Source: Heloderma charlesbogerti (lineage: Eukaryota > Chordata > Lepidosauria > Squamata > Helodermatidae). From it: a stretch of 64,000 nt of DNA. The position numbers were made by a program, and so were the translations under genes. Of the stretch, positions 10,311 to 23,581 are shown piece by piece; position 1 is the stretch's first letter; each line of letters starts with the position of its first letter. The stretch lies in the NCBI GenBank assembly GCA_026122225.1, contig JANEZZ010001487.1, positions 310,001 through 374,000 on the forward strand. The letters are read 5' to 3'. The notes beneath the pieces are model-generated. The model made no database searches. It saw only the letters and a list, made by a program, of their open reading frames with translations, and was not told the DNA's origin.

Positions 10311-13300
10311 ATCTAAGAAAAGTTTAAGGAAAACAGCTAAGGCTTAGCTCCCAATGAGGAGGTAAACCTATGTCTGGGCTGTACCATTTTGTTATACTCC
10401 TGCAAGTTTTAAAAGGACTTCTGTTTGGTGCTGTGGCTGTTTTACTAAAGATATCATTCCTCTGCAGTACAAATCTGAATGGGCATCTTTTTTGGTATGT
10501 GGTACTGAAATGAAAATATACATTTTTCCCTGGGGAAAGGCCATGGTATGGAAGTCTCAGTTCTCAACTGCTGTACTGTCAGTCCAGAGTCACACCAATT
10601 TTGGCATGCTAGAATTTCATGTACAATTCCTCCCTGCTACTTGTTAGGAGTGATATTTCTCCAATAGCAAAACCTGCTTCTGCAGATTTTTTTGTTTCCG
10701 ACCCAAATAGTGTCTGGCCAATATGATGACATGGAAGGTGATGGACAGTAAGTCACTGTGGATTACTTGGTAATTCTGCTCTTGGACCTGCGTTGCTGGG
10801 TCATAGCAGGAAGAAGAGAAGATTTCACTAGCTTCAATGGGAGTAAAAATGTCTCAGGTCTTATAGACAATCTGCCAGAATACCAGCTGCAGTAAAAATA
10901 ACTTCCCTAAATGGAAGAATGGTTAAATAAATCCTGGAACATAGTGAAAATTGTGAGGGTTGAAAATTATGAATATGACTGAGCCAAAATCAAGCTTTTG
11001 TTCAACTCTTCCACTGAAAGCAATGAGGTTTAAAGTGCTTACCCTAGCTGGATGGATTGTGTCCTATATACATAGCAGAAAAACAAAATAAGAACAAGCA
11101 ATTTACATGGAATCCTTTCATCATTTGTACACACAGATAGAGTATTTACTGTGTCCCCCCTCCCTTTAAAATAGTTTATTCTCCTAGGTGGGCATTCTTT
11201 TTAAGCTGTATTCTTTACCCTATTCATTTTTATTGTGTGTTAACATTAATTAATTAATTATTTTAAGAAAAAGCATGTTACATTTTTTATCTTTGCTAGT
11301 TGCAACTGCTTTAAGGCTGGACAGACATCTTTTGGGGATGCTTTAGGTACAAGATGTTCTCCATTTTGAATGGTTTACCATGCATCACTCACTCACCATG
11401 CACCCACACTTTTCCTTGGTCTTTCAGACACAAATCCAGATGGCGAGGATGGAGTGCTTGGGACCAGAAAGATGCCCCACATTGACCTGGTCCAGTATCG
11501 CCTTATGAAGCATCTGAGCCTTACTGTTTTGCTAGAGGAATCTTCCTGCGAGTTGACCCATGTCAGTTTGTTGCTTACATCAGTAGCTGTCAGGATGAGT
11601 TAAGCAGTGAGAGGGGCCCTCTTCTAGCAGCAAGACCAGACACTTCATAAGGCAATGCAGGACCAGCTGGGGCATCATTACTGACCAAGGAAAAGGAAAA
11701 GCAAGGGGTGTTAGTTGTAAACAAACACACAATTTGTGACATTGCACAACATCACAACTCATCATGGGGCATGTCCTTTAATTAAGGCATCCGTCATAGC
11801 TTCTAGTTTCCAGGCTTTGAGGGGTTTGATCCAACATGAGATAATCTTAACCCTGGTTTTAAACTGGCAGGGTTTATCACTGAATTTTCCTAATTTTAAA
11901 AAGAAAATGTCCACGGATGGTGCCAGCAATTCTACCCACTCCCAAAGCATATAAACCTGCTTTCTTGCACATTTACCTACTGTGTACGATTAATGGGATT
12001 ATAAATACTTAACTAATGGTAATCAGGATTTTTTCAAGAATCAGGATTCTAAAATCTCAGGGAGAATTTCCATGGATAGAGGAGGCTGTCCTCTGCAGAC
12101 AGTCACCCTCCACATATAGAAAGTGATGAGAATGTGAGGGAGGGGTTGGAGCTAGTGAGTTCATCCCCATTACCCTTCCTTACATATAGAGCTTACACAC
12201 AATGGGAATTACTGAATAGGGTTAGATTCTCACAACCATCTTAATGAGCGCACATGGACGGTGAGTGCATGTTCAGTGTAACATGTGAATATAGCGCTAG
12301 TGTGGGACACAATCCTTCCATGCCCTTTTCCCACCACACATAAAATAAGAGCAAGGACCGGGGGCATTTGTGTGGCATTTCTGCTTTCAGTGTGGTGTGG
12401 TGTGAGGCTCTGATCCCTCTGCTCTCCCCGCCAGTGCATTCCACCCCTGCCCCTCCTAATTTCTCTGCGGGTCAAACTGCATGTTACTTTAAAGATTTAA
12501 CCAGGGGGTTGTTTGTTTTTACTCAAAAGTAAAAATACATATTCAAAATGTAAAACAAAAACACACCAGCAAAGTTTTAAATGTTCCCAAAGTGATATGA
12601 GAGCATCCCAGAGGGGCAATGCCAACCATATCACTTCAGATGCAGGGTAAAGGAGGCCTGAGTATTGCAACAGGGTAGTGGAGAACTTGTCATGGGAGAT
12701 GCTACTTTTGGCGGTATCTCTGTGGTCAGTGCAACAGGTGCTGGTTCCGACTGCTGGGGTTATTATACAATCCCCATAATTCCTTGCTGTAACTTGAGCC
12801 ATCAGATATTCACATAACCTTTTGTTGGTGGTTGTTTTAGTTCTTCGGATATGCTTAGAAGATAGTACATTTTGTACCGTACAGAAACTGAATTATGCAT
12901 TACTGCTGGAAAACTCTTTCGATATCTGTGACACTAGCATGGAGATAACGCAATATAGGCTACAAGTAGACAGATATTAGAGACTTATTGAGGGTTCAAA
13001 GTACCTTTTTCTACAAAGCAGACACGACACAGAAGCATTTGTACAGATCAGAGCTCTGATACGGGAAATGGGTTGGACATTTCCATGCAACCATTGGATG
13101 GCTCTTGCTGGCATTCTTTCCTATCTAACTGCATTCTTTCAGCTCTTTGTCCCCCTGCTCTTGGGCACACTGTTGTGGACGAAGGGGGTTTGGTAGCTAG
13201 ATACTAAAGTCCACTTGTCCAGTATACTAGGATAACATGGAAGTCCAACATTATGGTATCATATGTTTCCAGTAAATACCTACTTACGCCTATGTAACGT

Positions 13301-13757
13301 GACGGGAAATCCTCAATAGACATATAGACTTGCAAGTCAAACTGAAGTCAATGGAACAAATGCTTGTACCTTTAGTTTTAGGGCTGGTGTCTTCATGTGC
13401 ATCTAGTTCATATGCTGATTGATGTCATTCAGGCATTTGTGGAAAACAAATACCTTAGCACACGAGTCTTTCCACTGACAAAAGAATGAGAAAGAGCTGG
13501 TTTCTAATCTATTCTCCAACTTTGTTTCACATCACAATGAAGATCTTCAGCCGTCCTGCCCACCAAGGCAACCCCATATTTTACATAGTTATATACTTGT
13601 CCTAGCAGCTACTGGCTAACATCCAAGTTGCCCCCATGATCATTCATTCTGCAAAACTATGTCAGAAATTCAGAGAACAAGCCATAAAACTCCAGGCTTT
13701 TTGACTCCTCTGTCCATTGTCTGCAGAACATGGTCAAAAGGAACTATGCATTTCTTT

Positions 13758-13759
<2 letters not shown>
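10311..13759. other. Unassigned sequence, no gene recognised
   Basis: About 3.4 kb has no complete repeat or coding region that I can recognise. There is a TTAA-rich stretch at 11247-11262. The frames present (60-100 codons) show no family motifs. Confidence 0.4.
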
Positions 13760-13795
<36 letters not shown>

Positions 13796-13814
13796 CCTCT
13801 CTCTCTCTCTCTCT
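13760..13814. repeat. (CT)n microsatellite
   Basis: About 27 CT dinucleotides run with one CCCC interruption. This produces spurious Leu/Ser-rich frames on the plus strand. Confidence 0.95.
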
Positions 13815-14456
13815 TCTTTTTTGGTCTTTTTTTAAAGATTGCTTACTTAGATGCCATCTACCAATCATCTTTGAAAATTATTGGCAATTTTTGTACTGCC
13901 AGTCCCAAATTGTTGCGGAGAAAAACAAAATAAACCTTTGACCTTTCCTGATAAACCTGCCTGTGGAGGAGGCAGATGTTTATTTAGAGGAACTCAGATA
14001 ATGAACTACTGGAAGCAAAATACTGTGCCAGCAGATTGAGTAGGTTGTTTTGAGCATGCAAACCAAAAATAGAAAATTAGAGGTTTTTTGAGAGTAAGAT
14101 TCTACAACATGTAAGATTCTATATTGTACTGATTCCTTCTCCCATTGACTCTTCTTTTAGTGTGCTACATTTTTTACAGACAAGTGGAGGTAAAAGAAAC
14201 AAGGATTTTGTTTGTGCAAGGTTTGTGTAAACTTCCTGTAGAAGCCAGGAAGCTTACACATATCTGAAGTTCCAAGAAAACACCTGCCCATCAATAAGAC
14301 ATCACCTGTGCAAAGGCTTTGTGGCACTTTTCACAGTAAGAAAGGGTTGCCTTTTATTTTTTGCTTATCAGCCACACCTGACTGAACCAACAGAGCTCTG
14401 GTCAACAAAAGTTGACTTCACCACCCCAAAGCAATTCCAATCTATTCTACCTGCCT

Positions 14457-15232
14457 GAAGTTGCTTCAATGAAACATCCATCACATTAAGAAAGGCAGGA
14501 GGAAGAGCTTCCCTTGCGGCCACCTTTCAGTTCAAGCATGATTTTGTTGGCTCTCTCCTCTGCAGAACAGAAATATATTTGTCAGGTAGTTAACCCTTTC
14601 GAAATTTAAAAAAAGAAGCAATTTCTGCCTGTTCTCCAAACAGCCAACACGGGAGGTCTAATAAAATCAAACATGACAAAGGAAAAAAGTGGAGCCCAAT
14701 GTACACAGCATCCCAAAGCCCTAAAGGAATATCCAGCTTGCCAGGGGTGGACAATTTGTGGTCCTCCAGATATTTTGGCCTTTAACTCCCATCATGCCTC
14801 ACTACTGACTATAGTGGCTAGGACTGGTGGGAGTTGTAAGTCAAAACATCCGGAGGGCAACAACTTGCTGTACACAATTCCCCGGAAGTAAATCCCATTG
14901 GACTAAACTAACTCCTGCTCCACTATATTTATTCTACCCGATGACTAGTTGCAAGGTAGGGGAACAAGAAGGAAAAGGAGTGTGGATAGAAGGAGTCTCC
15001 CTAAGTTCATCCCTAGAGCACCAAAAAACAAACAAACAAGGAGAAATATGATTCCACTAAAGTAAAACAATGTTCCAAAACAGCTGGCAGATTTAACAAA
15101 AACATTAAAATGTAGATTACTGGTCTTCTTGTTGGACCAGTAATATAAGAATAATAGCTGTGGTCTTTTACAAACCAAAGGAAGCTCTTCCTGCCTTTCT
15201 TAATGTGATGGGTGTTTCATTGAAGCTACTTC
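14457..15232. mobile_element. Inverted-repeat element (53-56 bp arms)
   Basis: The left arm 14457-14512 is the near-perfect reverse complement of 15180-15232. They share GCTTCAATGAAACA, CCATCACATTAAGAAAGGCA and GAGCTTCC, with two substitutions and one 3-bp length difference. About 670 bp lie between, including a palindromic MITE at about 14733-14875. There is no long frame. I could not find a convincing target duplication, so it may be a foldback or non-autonomous DNA element, or an inverted duplication. Confidence 0.65.
14733..14875. repeat. hAT-like palindromic MITE
   Basis: It begins CCAGGGGTGGACAATTTGTG and contains CCTCCAGATATTTTGGCC facing AGTCAAAACATCCGGAGGGC. This is the same core family as 3850-3994. 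The right end is degenerate. Confidence 0.65.
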
Positions 15233-16871
15233 CTCTCTAAACTAAACCATCAGTACATTGCGGAGAAGGGGAGTGTCAGTTCATAAGGTGCTTAGTTGGG
15301 TCCGGGTGGCAAAGGGAAGAGAACAAACTAAAGACACACAGACTTAGTGGGGATAATAAACTGGCCACAACTTTGACTTTCACTTGAATAGGCTTGGCGG
15401 TGGCAGAGGGCGTGGATCCTGTCATCAGCCTGCCCACCTGCTGTCTGATTCCCCCTTCCTGGCCCACATGCTGTGAGCGCTGGTGGTGGATGACAGGGCC
15501 AGGGGCACACCACGTGTGTGGACCACTAACCTGAACCTCTTTCCAACACCCTGGACATGGCCAGCTCACAGTCCCTATGCTGGCCTGGTCTTGGTGCCAC
15601 GTCCCTGAGATCCCCTATGGGATTCCCCACCATGGGGGAGTGGGGAGCCCAATCCTACTCCCCTCCCCAGTGGATCTGGCCCAATGCCCATCATGCCTAC
15701 ATAGTTGTGATAAATGTTATAAAATGAAGCATCCACAAAGACGTTACTGATAGTCCAGAGCAACTTATTTACAATGGAATTAATCTTGCAGTGGGGAAGG
15801 CAAAAAACAACAAACCTGCACTGTCTTTGCCAGTTGGTGTGCAGGTCAAATTCCTCCCCAGCCCCATTAACTGCAAGACATCTTGCTACCTGGAGTTGAT
15901 GGGTCGGTGGGGAAGTCAGCGACTGCAATGCTGCAGACCTGTGGGACACCTGCTTTTCAGGGCTCAGGTTGAACTGCTCAGTGAGAACAAAGGAGAGAGA
16001 TCTCACTCTAGTGGGTCTGCCGCTTTGCCCCCACCCCTATCAAGCCCACTGGAGCACCGACTGGCTCAGCAGGCCTCTCCCCGGGAAGCCCCCAGTGTTG
16101 CAGCTCAGCAGCCATTCCTCTCCAACCTTTCCTCCCTTCGTTGCCAGCCTGCGTGCCTGCACAAATCATGGCAGTACACGGGGAACTTGGCTGCTTCATT
16201 CCCTAATTCACTTGCCTAAAGCTAGATCTATACATTTAAAGCAGAACTTAGGCAATGGCTTACCTGTCAATTGCCTAACTCTGATTTCTGATTTCACCAG
16301 AATCAAGAATGACTCATATGAAGGGGATGGGCAGTGAGAAGTGAAATCCAGAGCGACAACCACTCCAGAAAGAAAGGGGACAACAAAACACCCCACTTAC
16401 TCTCTGAGAAGAAAACACTGCCAGCCTATCTCCAGAGATAGGGGTTCCCACCCATTAGATTATTCTCATTCAAAAAGAATTCCAGAATGTTTATTCAGCT
16501 TTAAGCAAAACGCACCAATCAGGCAAATCATATCATGTGGCAAGGTAATGATATGGCATGAAGTCAAGTGGGAGAAAAGGAGTTCCCATATATGAATCCT
16601 TGCATGGGAAATGTGAAATCATCCAGGGTGGAGATGTGGGGAGGAAAAGAGCAGATAAGGAAAGAAAAGAAGTCACATGGCAGTTCAGCAATAACTGAAA
16701 TGTACAGCTAAGGTATAAAATGGAGGAAACTGGGACATGGATATTAGTGAAATAGATGATCACAAGTGAAAGCTGCAATCTTAGGCATAGAGAAAGTCCC
16801 ACTGGACTTCATGAGTTGCCATGCATGGTATTGCAGTGGAAGCCTGCAGCTGAAATTGGCTTTCCTAAACA
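15233..16871. other. Unassigned sequence, moderately GC-rich
   Basis: No gene is recognised. Overlapping frames on both strands near 15575-16219 (up to 143 codons) have no domain signature, and opposite-strand frames of equal length argue for base composition rather than coding. Confidence 0.4.
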
Positions 16872-16879
16872 TTTATACC

Positions 16880-17175
16880 CAGGGGTGGGAAACCTCAGGC
16901 CTGGGGCCCATATCTGGCCCTCTGGGATTTTCCAGATGGCCCCACCCCCGTTCCCTGGCCCCACCCCCTTTCCCCAACCACTGATTGTTTGGTGGTTTCC
17001 TGGTTTTGTGCAGTTTCTTCCCCCATTCTAAATGTTGAAATGCCTCTCCCAAGGCTTAGTTACTGACGGTAAGAGCTTTAAGTGACCATAAGCTGCTCTT
17101 TTTTGCATTTTTGGCCACAACTCTTTTGCCTCTGGGGCTGGGCCCTGCTCGCCACTGGAGGTTCCCCACCCTTAC
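16880..17175. mobile_element. hAT MITE (CAGGGGTGGGAAAC...)
   Basis: It has inverted ends CAGGGGTGGGAAACCTC and GAGGTTCCCCACCCTTAC. The flanks TTTATACC (16872-16879) and TTTATACT (17176-17183) match at 7 of 8 bases. Interior CCCCACCCC(G/C) segments are also seen in the related repeat at about 29230-29610. It is non-coding, about 296 bp. Confidence 0.75.
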
Positions 17176-17183
17176 TTTATACT

Positions 17184-17454
17184 ACAGGTATTCCAGAACA
17201 GGACAGATCAGCAGAGCTCTTTAAAGACACTCAATATAGTAATATATAAAATTGCCAAAGTTTATTAGCCATTAAGCATGGCACTAATCACAGCACAACG
17301 GTAGCTTGGATTACAATTGGATTACAATTTACCAACTACTTTTACAGTGTGTTTTAAAGGAGGTTGCTAAGTTCTAATTGAAGGTCTCCAATTGTGTTGC
17401 AATTAGTATACTACTTTCTGGGTAATGAACCAATCCTATTACGAAATATTATGA
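17184..17454. other. Unassigned spacer
   Basis: It is AT-rich with no features recognised. Confidence 0.4.
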
Positions 17455-19440
17455 TTATGATTATTATTAAATTTATTAATCGCCCATCTGGCTGGTCACC
17501 CAGCCACTCTGGGCGATGTACAATATACAATAAAAACAGTTTAAAACAATAAAGTTCTACAATAAAGACATTTTCTAAAAAACCCTAACCCACCCCAAAT
17601 GCCTGCCTGAACAACCACGTTTTTAATGCACGACGGAAGCTCATTAAAGAGGGGGCATGACGGAGTTCCCTAGGGAGGGAGTTCCACAGAGTGGGGGCCA
17701 CCACAGAAAAGGCCCTCTCCCTCGTCCCCACCAGTCTAGCTGTCCTGGCTGATGGGACAGAGAGAAGGCCATCCGAGGCTGATCTTGTTAAGTGGCCTGT
17801 CTGGTGCTGCTGGAGGCGCTCCTTAAGAATTTGGCCTGGAAAACAACTGGTAACCAGTGCAACTCCTTCAGCATTGGAGTGATGTGATCACGCCAGCGGC
17901 TGCCTTTAATCAGGCGAGCCGCCGCGTTCTGTACCAGCTGCAGTTTCCGAACCGTCTTCAAGGGTAACCCCACATAGAGCACATTACAGTAGTCTAAACG
18001 AGAGGAGACCAGGGCATGTACTACCGATGGGAGCAGATGGTCGGGAAGGAAGGGGCGCAGCTGCCGTATCAGATGGAGTTGATACAGCGCTGTCCGGCTC
18101 ACAGCTGACACCTGAGCCTCCATGGACAGCTGGGAGTCCAAAATGACCCCCAGGCTGCAGACCTGGTCTTTCAAGGGTAGCCGTACCCCATTCAACACCA
18201 GGTCAACATCCCCCAGCCTCCTCTTGTCTCCCACCAAAAGTACCTCGGTCTTGTCAGGGTTCAGCTTCAGCCTATTCCTCCCCATCCAGCCACTCACCGT
18301 CTCCAAACATTTGGACAGGGATTCTACGGTCAACCTTGGTGAAGATTTAAACAAGAGGTAGAGCTGCATGTCATCCGCATATTGATGACACTGCACCCCA
18401 AACCTCCTGATGATAGCCCCCAGCAGCTTCACATAGATGTTAAATAGCATCGGGGAGAGGATGGAACCCTGTGGCACCCCACAAGTAAGTGGCCATGGGT
18501 CCGAAACCTCCTCTCCCAGTGCTACCCTCTGGTACCTGCCAGAGAGGAAGGACCGGAACCACTGCAATACGGTGTCCCCAATGCCCAACCCCTCCAGGCG
18601 GTCCAGGAGGATACCATGGTCAACGGTCTCGAAAGCCGCTGAGAGGTCGAGGAGAACAAGGAAGGAGCATTCACCCCTATCCAGAGCCCTCCTCATATCA
18701 TCTACCAAGGCGACCAAGTCCGTTTCTGTCCCATGCCCAGGCCTGAAGCCTGACTGAAATGGGTCTAGATAATCAGTTTCTTCCAAGTGTGCCTTCAACT
18801 GCACCGCCACCACCCGCTCAATCACCTTGCCCAAAAATGGCAGATTTGAGACTGGGCGAAAGTTGTTCAAAACTTGAGGATCCAAGGAGGGCTTCTTTAA
18901 GAGCGGTCTTATCACTGCCTCCTTGAGGGCTGATGGCATCACTCCCTCCTCAAGGGAGGTGTTCACCACCGCCTTGATCCCCTCACCCAGTCTCTCTCTG
19001 CAGCTCATAATGAGCCAAGATGGGCAAGGATCAAGTAAGCAGGTGGTCGGCCGTACCGATGAAAGCACCTTGTCCACTTCATCAGGAGGAAGAAGCTGGA
19101 ACCGATCCCACAAAACCGGTTTGCCACAGGCCGCCTCTTGCTCACTAACTGTATCCACAGCGTGCAGAGTAACACACCTAATCTGATCAATTTTACCTGC
19201 AAAGTGCCTTGCCAAGGCCTCACAGGAGGCCTTAGAATGCTCCAGTGGTTCCGGAGCCACAGGACCGACCAGGCTCCGGACCACTTGGAACAGCCTCCTG
19301 GGACAGCACTCTGCAGACGCGATGGAGGCAGCATAATATTCCTTTTTTGCTGCCTTCACCGCCACGTGATAGGCTGAAGATACAGCTCTAGCCCTTGTCT
19401 GATCGTCTTTGGAGCGAGACTTCCAATATACCATAAATGT
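17455..19440 (-). mobile_element. L2 LINE, 5'-truncated, with long RT frame
   Basis: The 3' end (left edge) carries the L2-type terminus. On the minus strand CCCAGAGTGGCTGGGTGACC, GATGGGCGATTAATAAA and an (AAT)n-like tail appear at 17455-17520. The body holds the RT frame at 17788-19434. The element stops abruptly near 19440, before any endonuclease domain, which is the usual 5' truncation. It is by far the best-preserved L2 in the window. Confidence 0.9.
17788..19434 (-). pseudogene. L2 LINE ORF2 fragment, reverse transcriptase domain
   Basis: This 548-residue frame encodes most of the L2 reverse transcriptase, the enzyme that copies the element's RNA at a nicked target. NFRPVSNLPFLGKVIE lies at about 191-206 and motif A, LLDLSAAFETVDH, at about 261-273. 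GVPQGSILSPMLFNIY is at about 319-334, the catalytic YADD at 352-355, and LNPDKTEVLLVG at about 391-402. The C-terminal LDYCNVLYVGLP...LQLVQNAAARL is the usual L2/CR1-group signature at about 480-508. The N-terminal apurinic-type endonuclease is absent. After about residue 533 the frame departs from the usual L2 C-terminus, probably by frameshift. The first Met is simply the first in frame and has no significance. It cannot mobilise on its own. Confidence 0.9.
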
Positions 19441-22400
19441 AATCGGTAAGGGTCCAACCCAGGATATTTAATGATGTTGCAACTGGTTGAGTATTCTCTT
19501 GGCAACTGACTTTGGTAATTTGATTTTAAGATGTAACATAGCATTTCATACATTTCTTCTAATTCTAAGCCATGCACTTAGGTTGAAATTAAGCATTCAC
19601 TTCTTGGCCCAGTCTTGCAATTCTAGGGCAGTGTCCCCCATGCTAGTGGGACCCATCACTAATACAACGGGAAGCTACCAGATCCGTGAGCAAACAGAAA
19701 TAAGCCAAAATGCTAATTTCCGGAATGGTGCAGGTCAGCAGAGCTCACAGAAAGGAGTGCAGCAGAAGTGCAGGATACTGCTCGAAATGAAATTCACTGT
19801 TTTTATAATTTTCTTTAATATTATGACCAAACTATTAGCTTTAACTAAAACACACACAACAACTTTGGGTACATACATTGCTTTCTGTATCCATATCTAG
19901 TGGTGCGTCAGCATATAAGCCAAAAATGAATGAGAGGTGAGCAAGATATGATGACCTTCTTCATGCCAGAAATGATAGAATGAGAGATTTACCACAAAAA
20001 GGAAGAAAAAAAACACTGCAGGCTATAAGAGAGATGAACCTATCAGTCTACTCTATTCCCAGTATGCCAGTCCTAAAGCTGACATAGACATTTCTGTTCC
20101 ATTGGGATCAATGGGAGGGCAAATTTTTAAAAAATCAGCCCATCCCCTGCCTCCCTATCCACATCAAACTCGCAGGGTTTAGGAAGTGGAAGTAGGTTCA
20201 TCACAGAATCTCCCCACCACAATAGGACTGCTCTGCCCAATTCTGTGCTGCTCATGGAACATATTTAGCTAATTCTGCTAAGGACTGCAAAGGATTTGTT
20301 AAAGTTAACACTATATTATCAGCACCAAGTTTTAATATCTTCTAGATATTTTGTTTCTATCTTTATGCCATTTATCTTACCATTTAATCTAATTTTAAAT
20401 GCACGTTTTCTCTCAACATTTGCACTTAACTTCTTCCAGTAATTTCAGTGGGACTCAGTCTAGCATTAGCTAGATTGGGGCCCACAGCTCTAAAATTGCC
20501 CATATGGCAGTTCATATACAACACATTCTGATATTCGTAATAATCCTGCATTTATTATTTTATGTTATTATGGGGGGAGGGGTAGTGCCAGCAAATTCTT
20601 CCTAAAACAGAATTTGGTGGCAGACTTACCGTTCTGTGCATATTGAAAAAATGAACAGAATGGAACCAGTCTAGTGCCTGATTTAGAGAGCTTCCTTATC
20701 ACAGACTGCACCATGCATGCACAGATCATTTACTTCCATGTGGGCGTGGCACAAACATGGAGCTCTTATGGAGCTAGCTGTCTATAACAGTATCACTCTG
20801 GAGATTCTATTTCCACCACGCTGTTACAAAAATCTGCTTAGTCTCCCATTGTACCATGTGACCAGAATACACCTGTAGGAATTGGTAGCGTTACTATTGA
20901 TGACCTGTGTCAAGTTATGCCGGTAGGTAAAAAACATTATTTTAAAATTACACTTTAAAGTAATAATTCTTGGCTTGCTGTTTTCTAGGCTTTCATAACA
21001 ATTTAACTTCAACCATATTTTTTATATTCTCCAGTGTTGGTTTTGATTGGGCATTTTCAAATTGTAATTGTAAAGGAGTACATACAGCTTGTGTTCTGAA
21101 AGGATAGATACATTCCTGGTTGCCATTGGAAAACTCACACGTTATGATGCCAGGAAGCAGCACATTTCATACCTCAGTGGTGAGGGTCAGTGCTTACAGT
21201 GCTTTTTGTCGCTTGTAGCTTTATGCTCGTCATGAATGGCCATGTGAATCTTCAGCCATAAGCCAAAGCTGCTATTTAGCCCCCAGGCATGGTTGGAGGG
21301 TTTGCAGTTGTGAGCCAAATGGAAACTTGCATTTGTGATGTACAATTAAAATCATTCATTGCCACAAGAATGGAGCTATAATGAGCTAGTGAAGAAAGCA
21401 GCCGCTGGAAGCAGACAGATAGTGCTTGCCCTAAGACTTCTGAATCTACAATTGTAAATGAGCTTAGAACACTTCAGGGCCCTGTTCACATGAACAATGA
21501 CTTCACTTTAATAAACATCCTTTAACTTCTGTACTATTGCCATATAGCTTGAGTTACATCTGCATGTTCTTGATGATTGCTCAAGATTTAATGATGTGCA
21601 AGTGAATTGTGCACTGCCTCTTTTGACAAGTATTGTAGTTAAGGTAATATTTACTTCCGTCTGTATTGTTCAATAAGTGATGGCTATTTCACACATGTAA
21701 GTAATCATCTGATGTTGTGCCACCTGTAGAGCTGCTTGGGATGTTAAGGCGCTGGAAAGATGAATTTTACTTGCAGTGCAATGTCTGAAGAGGGAATTTG
21801 TGCATCTTTGCAGTGGTGAGATTATGAGCTCCAAAGTATTGCAATTTTTTTATCTTATTTGGTAGTCAGTTTGGGAGTGACTGACTACTGGAATAGGCTG
21901 CAGATGTCCATAGACTCCACTACGATATATCAAATGTCTATTGTGGGTGCTTCCAGACCGAGGGCTTGTAGCACTAACAGTCAAAAGACATTATGCAGCT
22001 ATTCTGTCTTTTCTTCCTTAACTGAGTTTTTCTGGTAAGAAAAAAGATGGAAAATGTGGTTGGAAAAAGGACGATGGCTACAAATTGAAGATAACGTTGT
22101 CCGACACACATCCCCCCTAAAATTCTGTGACTGAGTCAGTCCAACTGCACAATAAAAACTTCATCTGGAGGCATATAAAGGGTATTTCCAGGCAAGGCTT
22201 TGGTTGTGCAATCGCACTGCCTTGTTCACATCTTCAGCATCATCTCTGAAAATGAAAATCTACATTGTGTGGAGAGCCTTCACTGATAGAAGAGGCATCT
22301 TGCTTCAGAGATTTGCCATAAAAAACAAGGGGAGCTACGAGATTGGAGGCTGAGGAGGGCAGAGCTACCATGCTTGTTCTTGCTTTTCCTCCTTGTGTGT

Positions 22401-23090
22401 TGTTTACATAACGGTTGTAATCTCCCTGTTAGGTCCTTGGCACACCAGAAAATTAGTGTACCGATGCAATGTTACAAACAAAGACTAGCATTATATGCGG
22501 AAGTGTCTGCATAAATGTTTAGGGTCAGAGATAAACTATTTCCAGAACCTCAGATTTGGAAGCAAAATCTACTTAATCTAGTTAAGAAACTAGCAAAGTC
22601 TTCTCTCTTTAAAAGAAGAACTGCTTCAGGTGATTTTGAGCATTAAAGTGCCTGGGGTGGTGCTTAACCTTTTCCTGCCTGTGACTTCCCCATTCAAACT
22701 CCCCCAAAGTGGATCCCAACTTCAGCACTTAAAATGCATATTAAGAAAAGAATGTAATTGATGTTTGCACGTAACATGCAGTTAGACTAAACTGGAATGG
22801 GGAGCTTTCCCTTTAGGTTATGTATGCCAACAGTAGATTCCATTTTTGAACACACAAATCTTCATTTCCTTTTTGCATTCATATGAAAAGTTTAAAAGGC
22901 AAGTATTGGAGTCCTTAGGACAAATACTTTGCTAGTACTTCCTGACACCAGAAAGATGTGGCGCATGGAAGGGTTTCTTATTACTATACGGACTTACTAG
23001 CCTTGCTGAGAGCAGCATAATAGGTAGCCAGGGGTCAAGTCATCTTTATTTCTTTTTTATTCTCTTCTCCCAGGCATTTGGCAGCATATG
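19441..23090. other. Longest repeat-poor stretch, candidate unique sequence
   Basis: About 3.6 kb contains no repeat I can name and no convincing exon. The longest frames are 137 and 62 codons, without motifs. Base composition is even and AT-leaning. If the window holds host regulatory sequence or conserved non-coding elements, this is the best place for them, but nothing in the sequence proves it. Confidence 0.4.
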
Positions 23091-23219
23091 ATAAGTTTTT
23101 AATTGATCCTGGAATGGTGTATGGTTATGGCTGTCTGCTTTGAGATTGCTTGTTGAAGTCATTTTAGATATATGTTCTTGTATATTGTTCAGTTTGTGTG
23201 TTTTTTATGGAATTGGCTT

Positions 23220-23325
23220 TTAAAATGTGTATATTGTATTTTTGAATGTTTTAATCTTTGTAAACCACCCAGAGAGCTTTGGCTATTGGGCGGTATAGAA
23301 ATGTAATAAATATAGCCAACAGATG
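23220..23325 (+). repeat. LINE-type 3' tail with GCCCAGAGAGCTTTGGC hairpin
   Basis: TAAACCACCCAGAGAGCTTTGGCTATTGGGCGGTATAGAAATGTAATAAATA is a 3' terminus. The segment around GCCCAGAGAGC...TATTGGGC can form a stem-loop, a common LINE 3' end structure. The same tail occurs on the minus strand at 53427-53500. Confidence 0.6.
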
Positions 23326-23390
23326 CCGCTGTCCATGAGCAGCACAGCCTACCATGTGAGAAACGCATTCTCCATTCTGTAGGGAAGAGG

Positions 23391-23581
23391 TAGACGTGTC
23401 AGAGAAATCTGCAACGGATTCAAATGAGTTTGGGTTTCTATGAATCCGACCTGCAGATTCTGCAGCGACTGGTTTTCCTGACTCATGCAGATTCTGCAGA
23501 CTTGCGGCTCATTTTTAGTTCAGGGGGGATTCGCGCAAATCCTCACTTGTGCAAGTTGAACAAAATTCTCATACATCCCTA
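23391..23581. mobile_element. Probable hAT MITE related to 58955-59477
   Basis: The left end TAGACGTGTCAGAGAAATC, followed by GGATTCAAATGAG, parallels TAGGGATGCTGGAGAAATCC and GGACTCAAATGAG at 58955. The right end is CATACATCCCTA. The flanking octamers do not match, so the insertion boundaries are less certain. Confidence 0.5.

Noticed and set aside
13717..13941. Leu/Ser-rich plus-strand frames
   Set aside because: They are produced by the (CT)n microsatellite.
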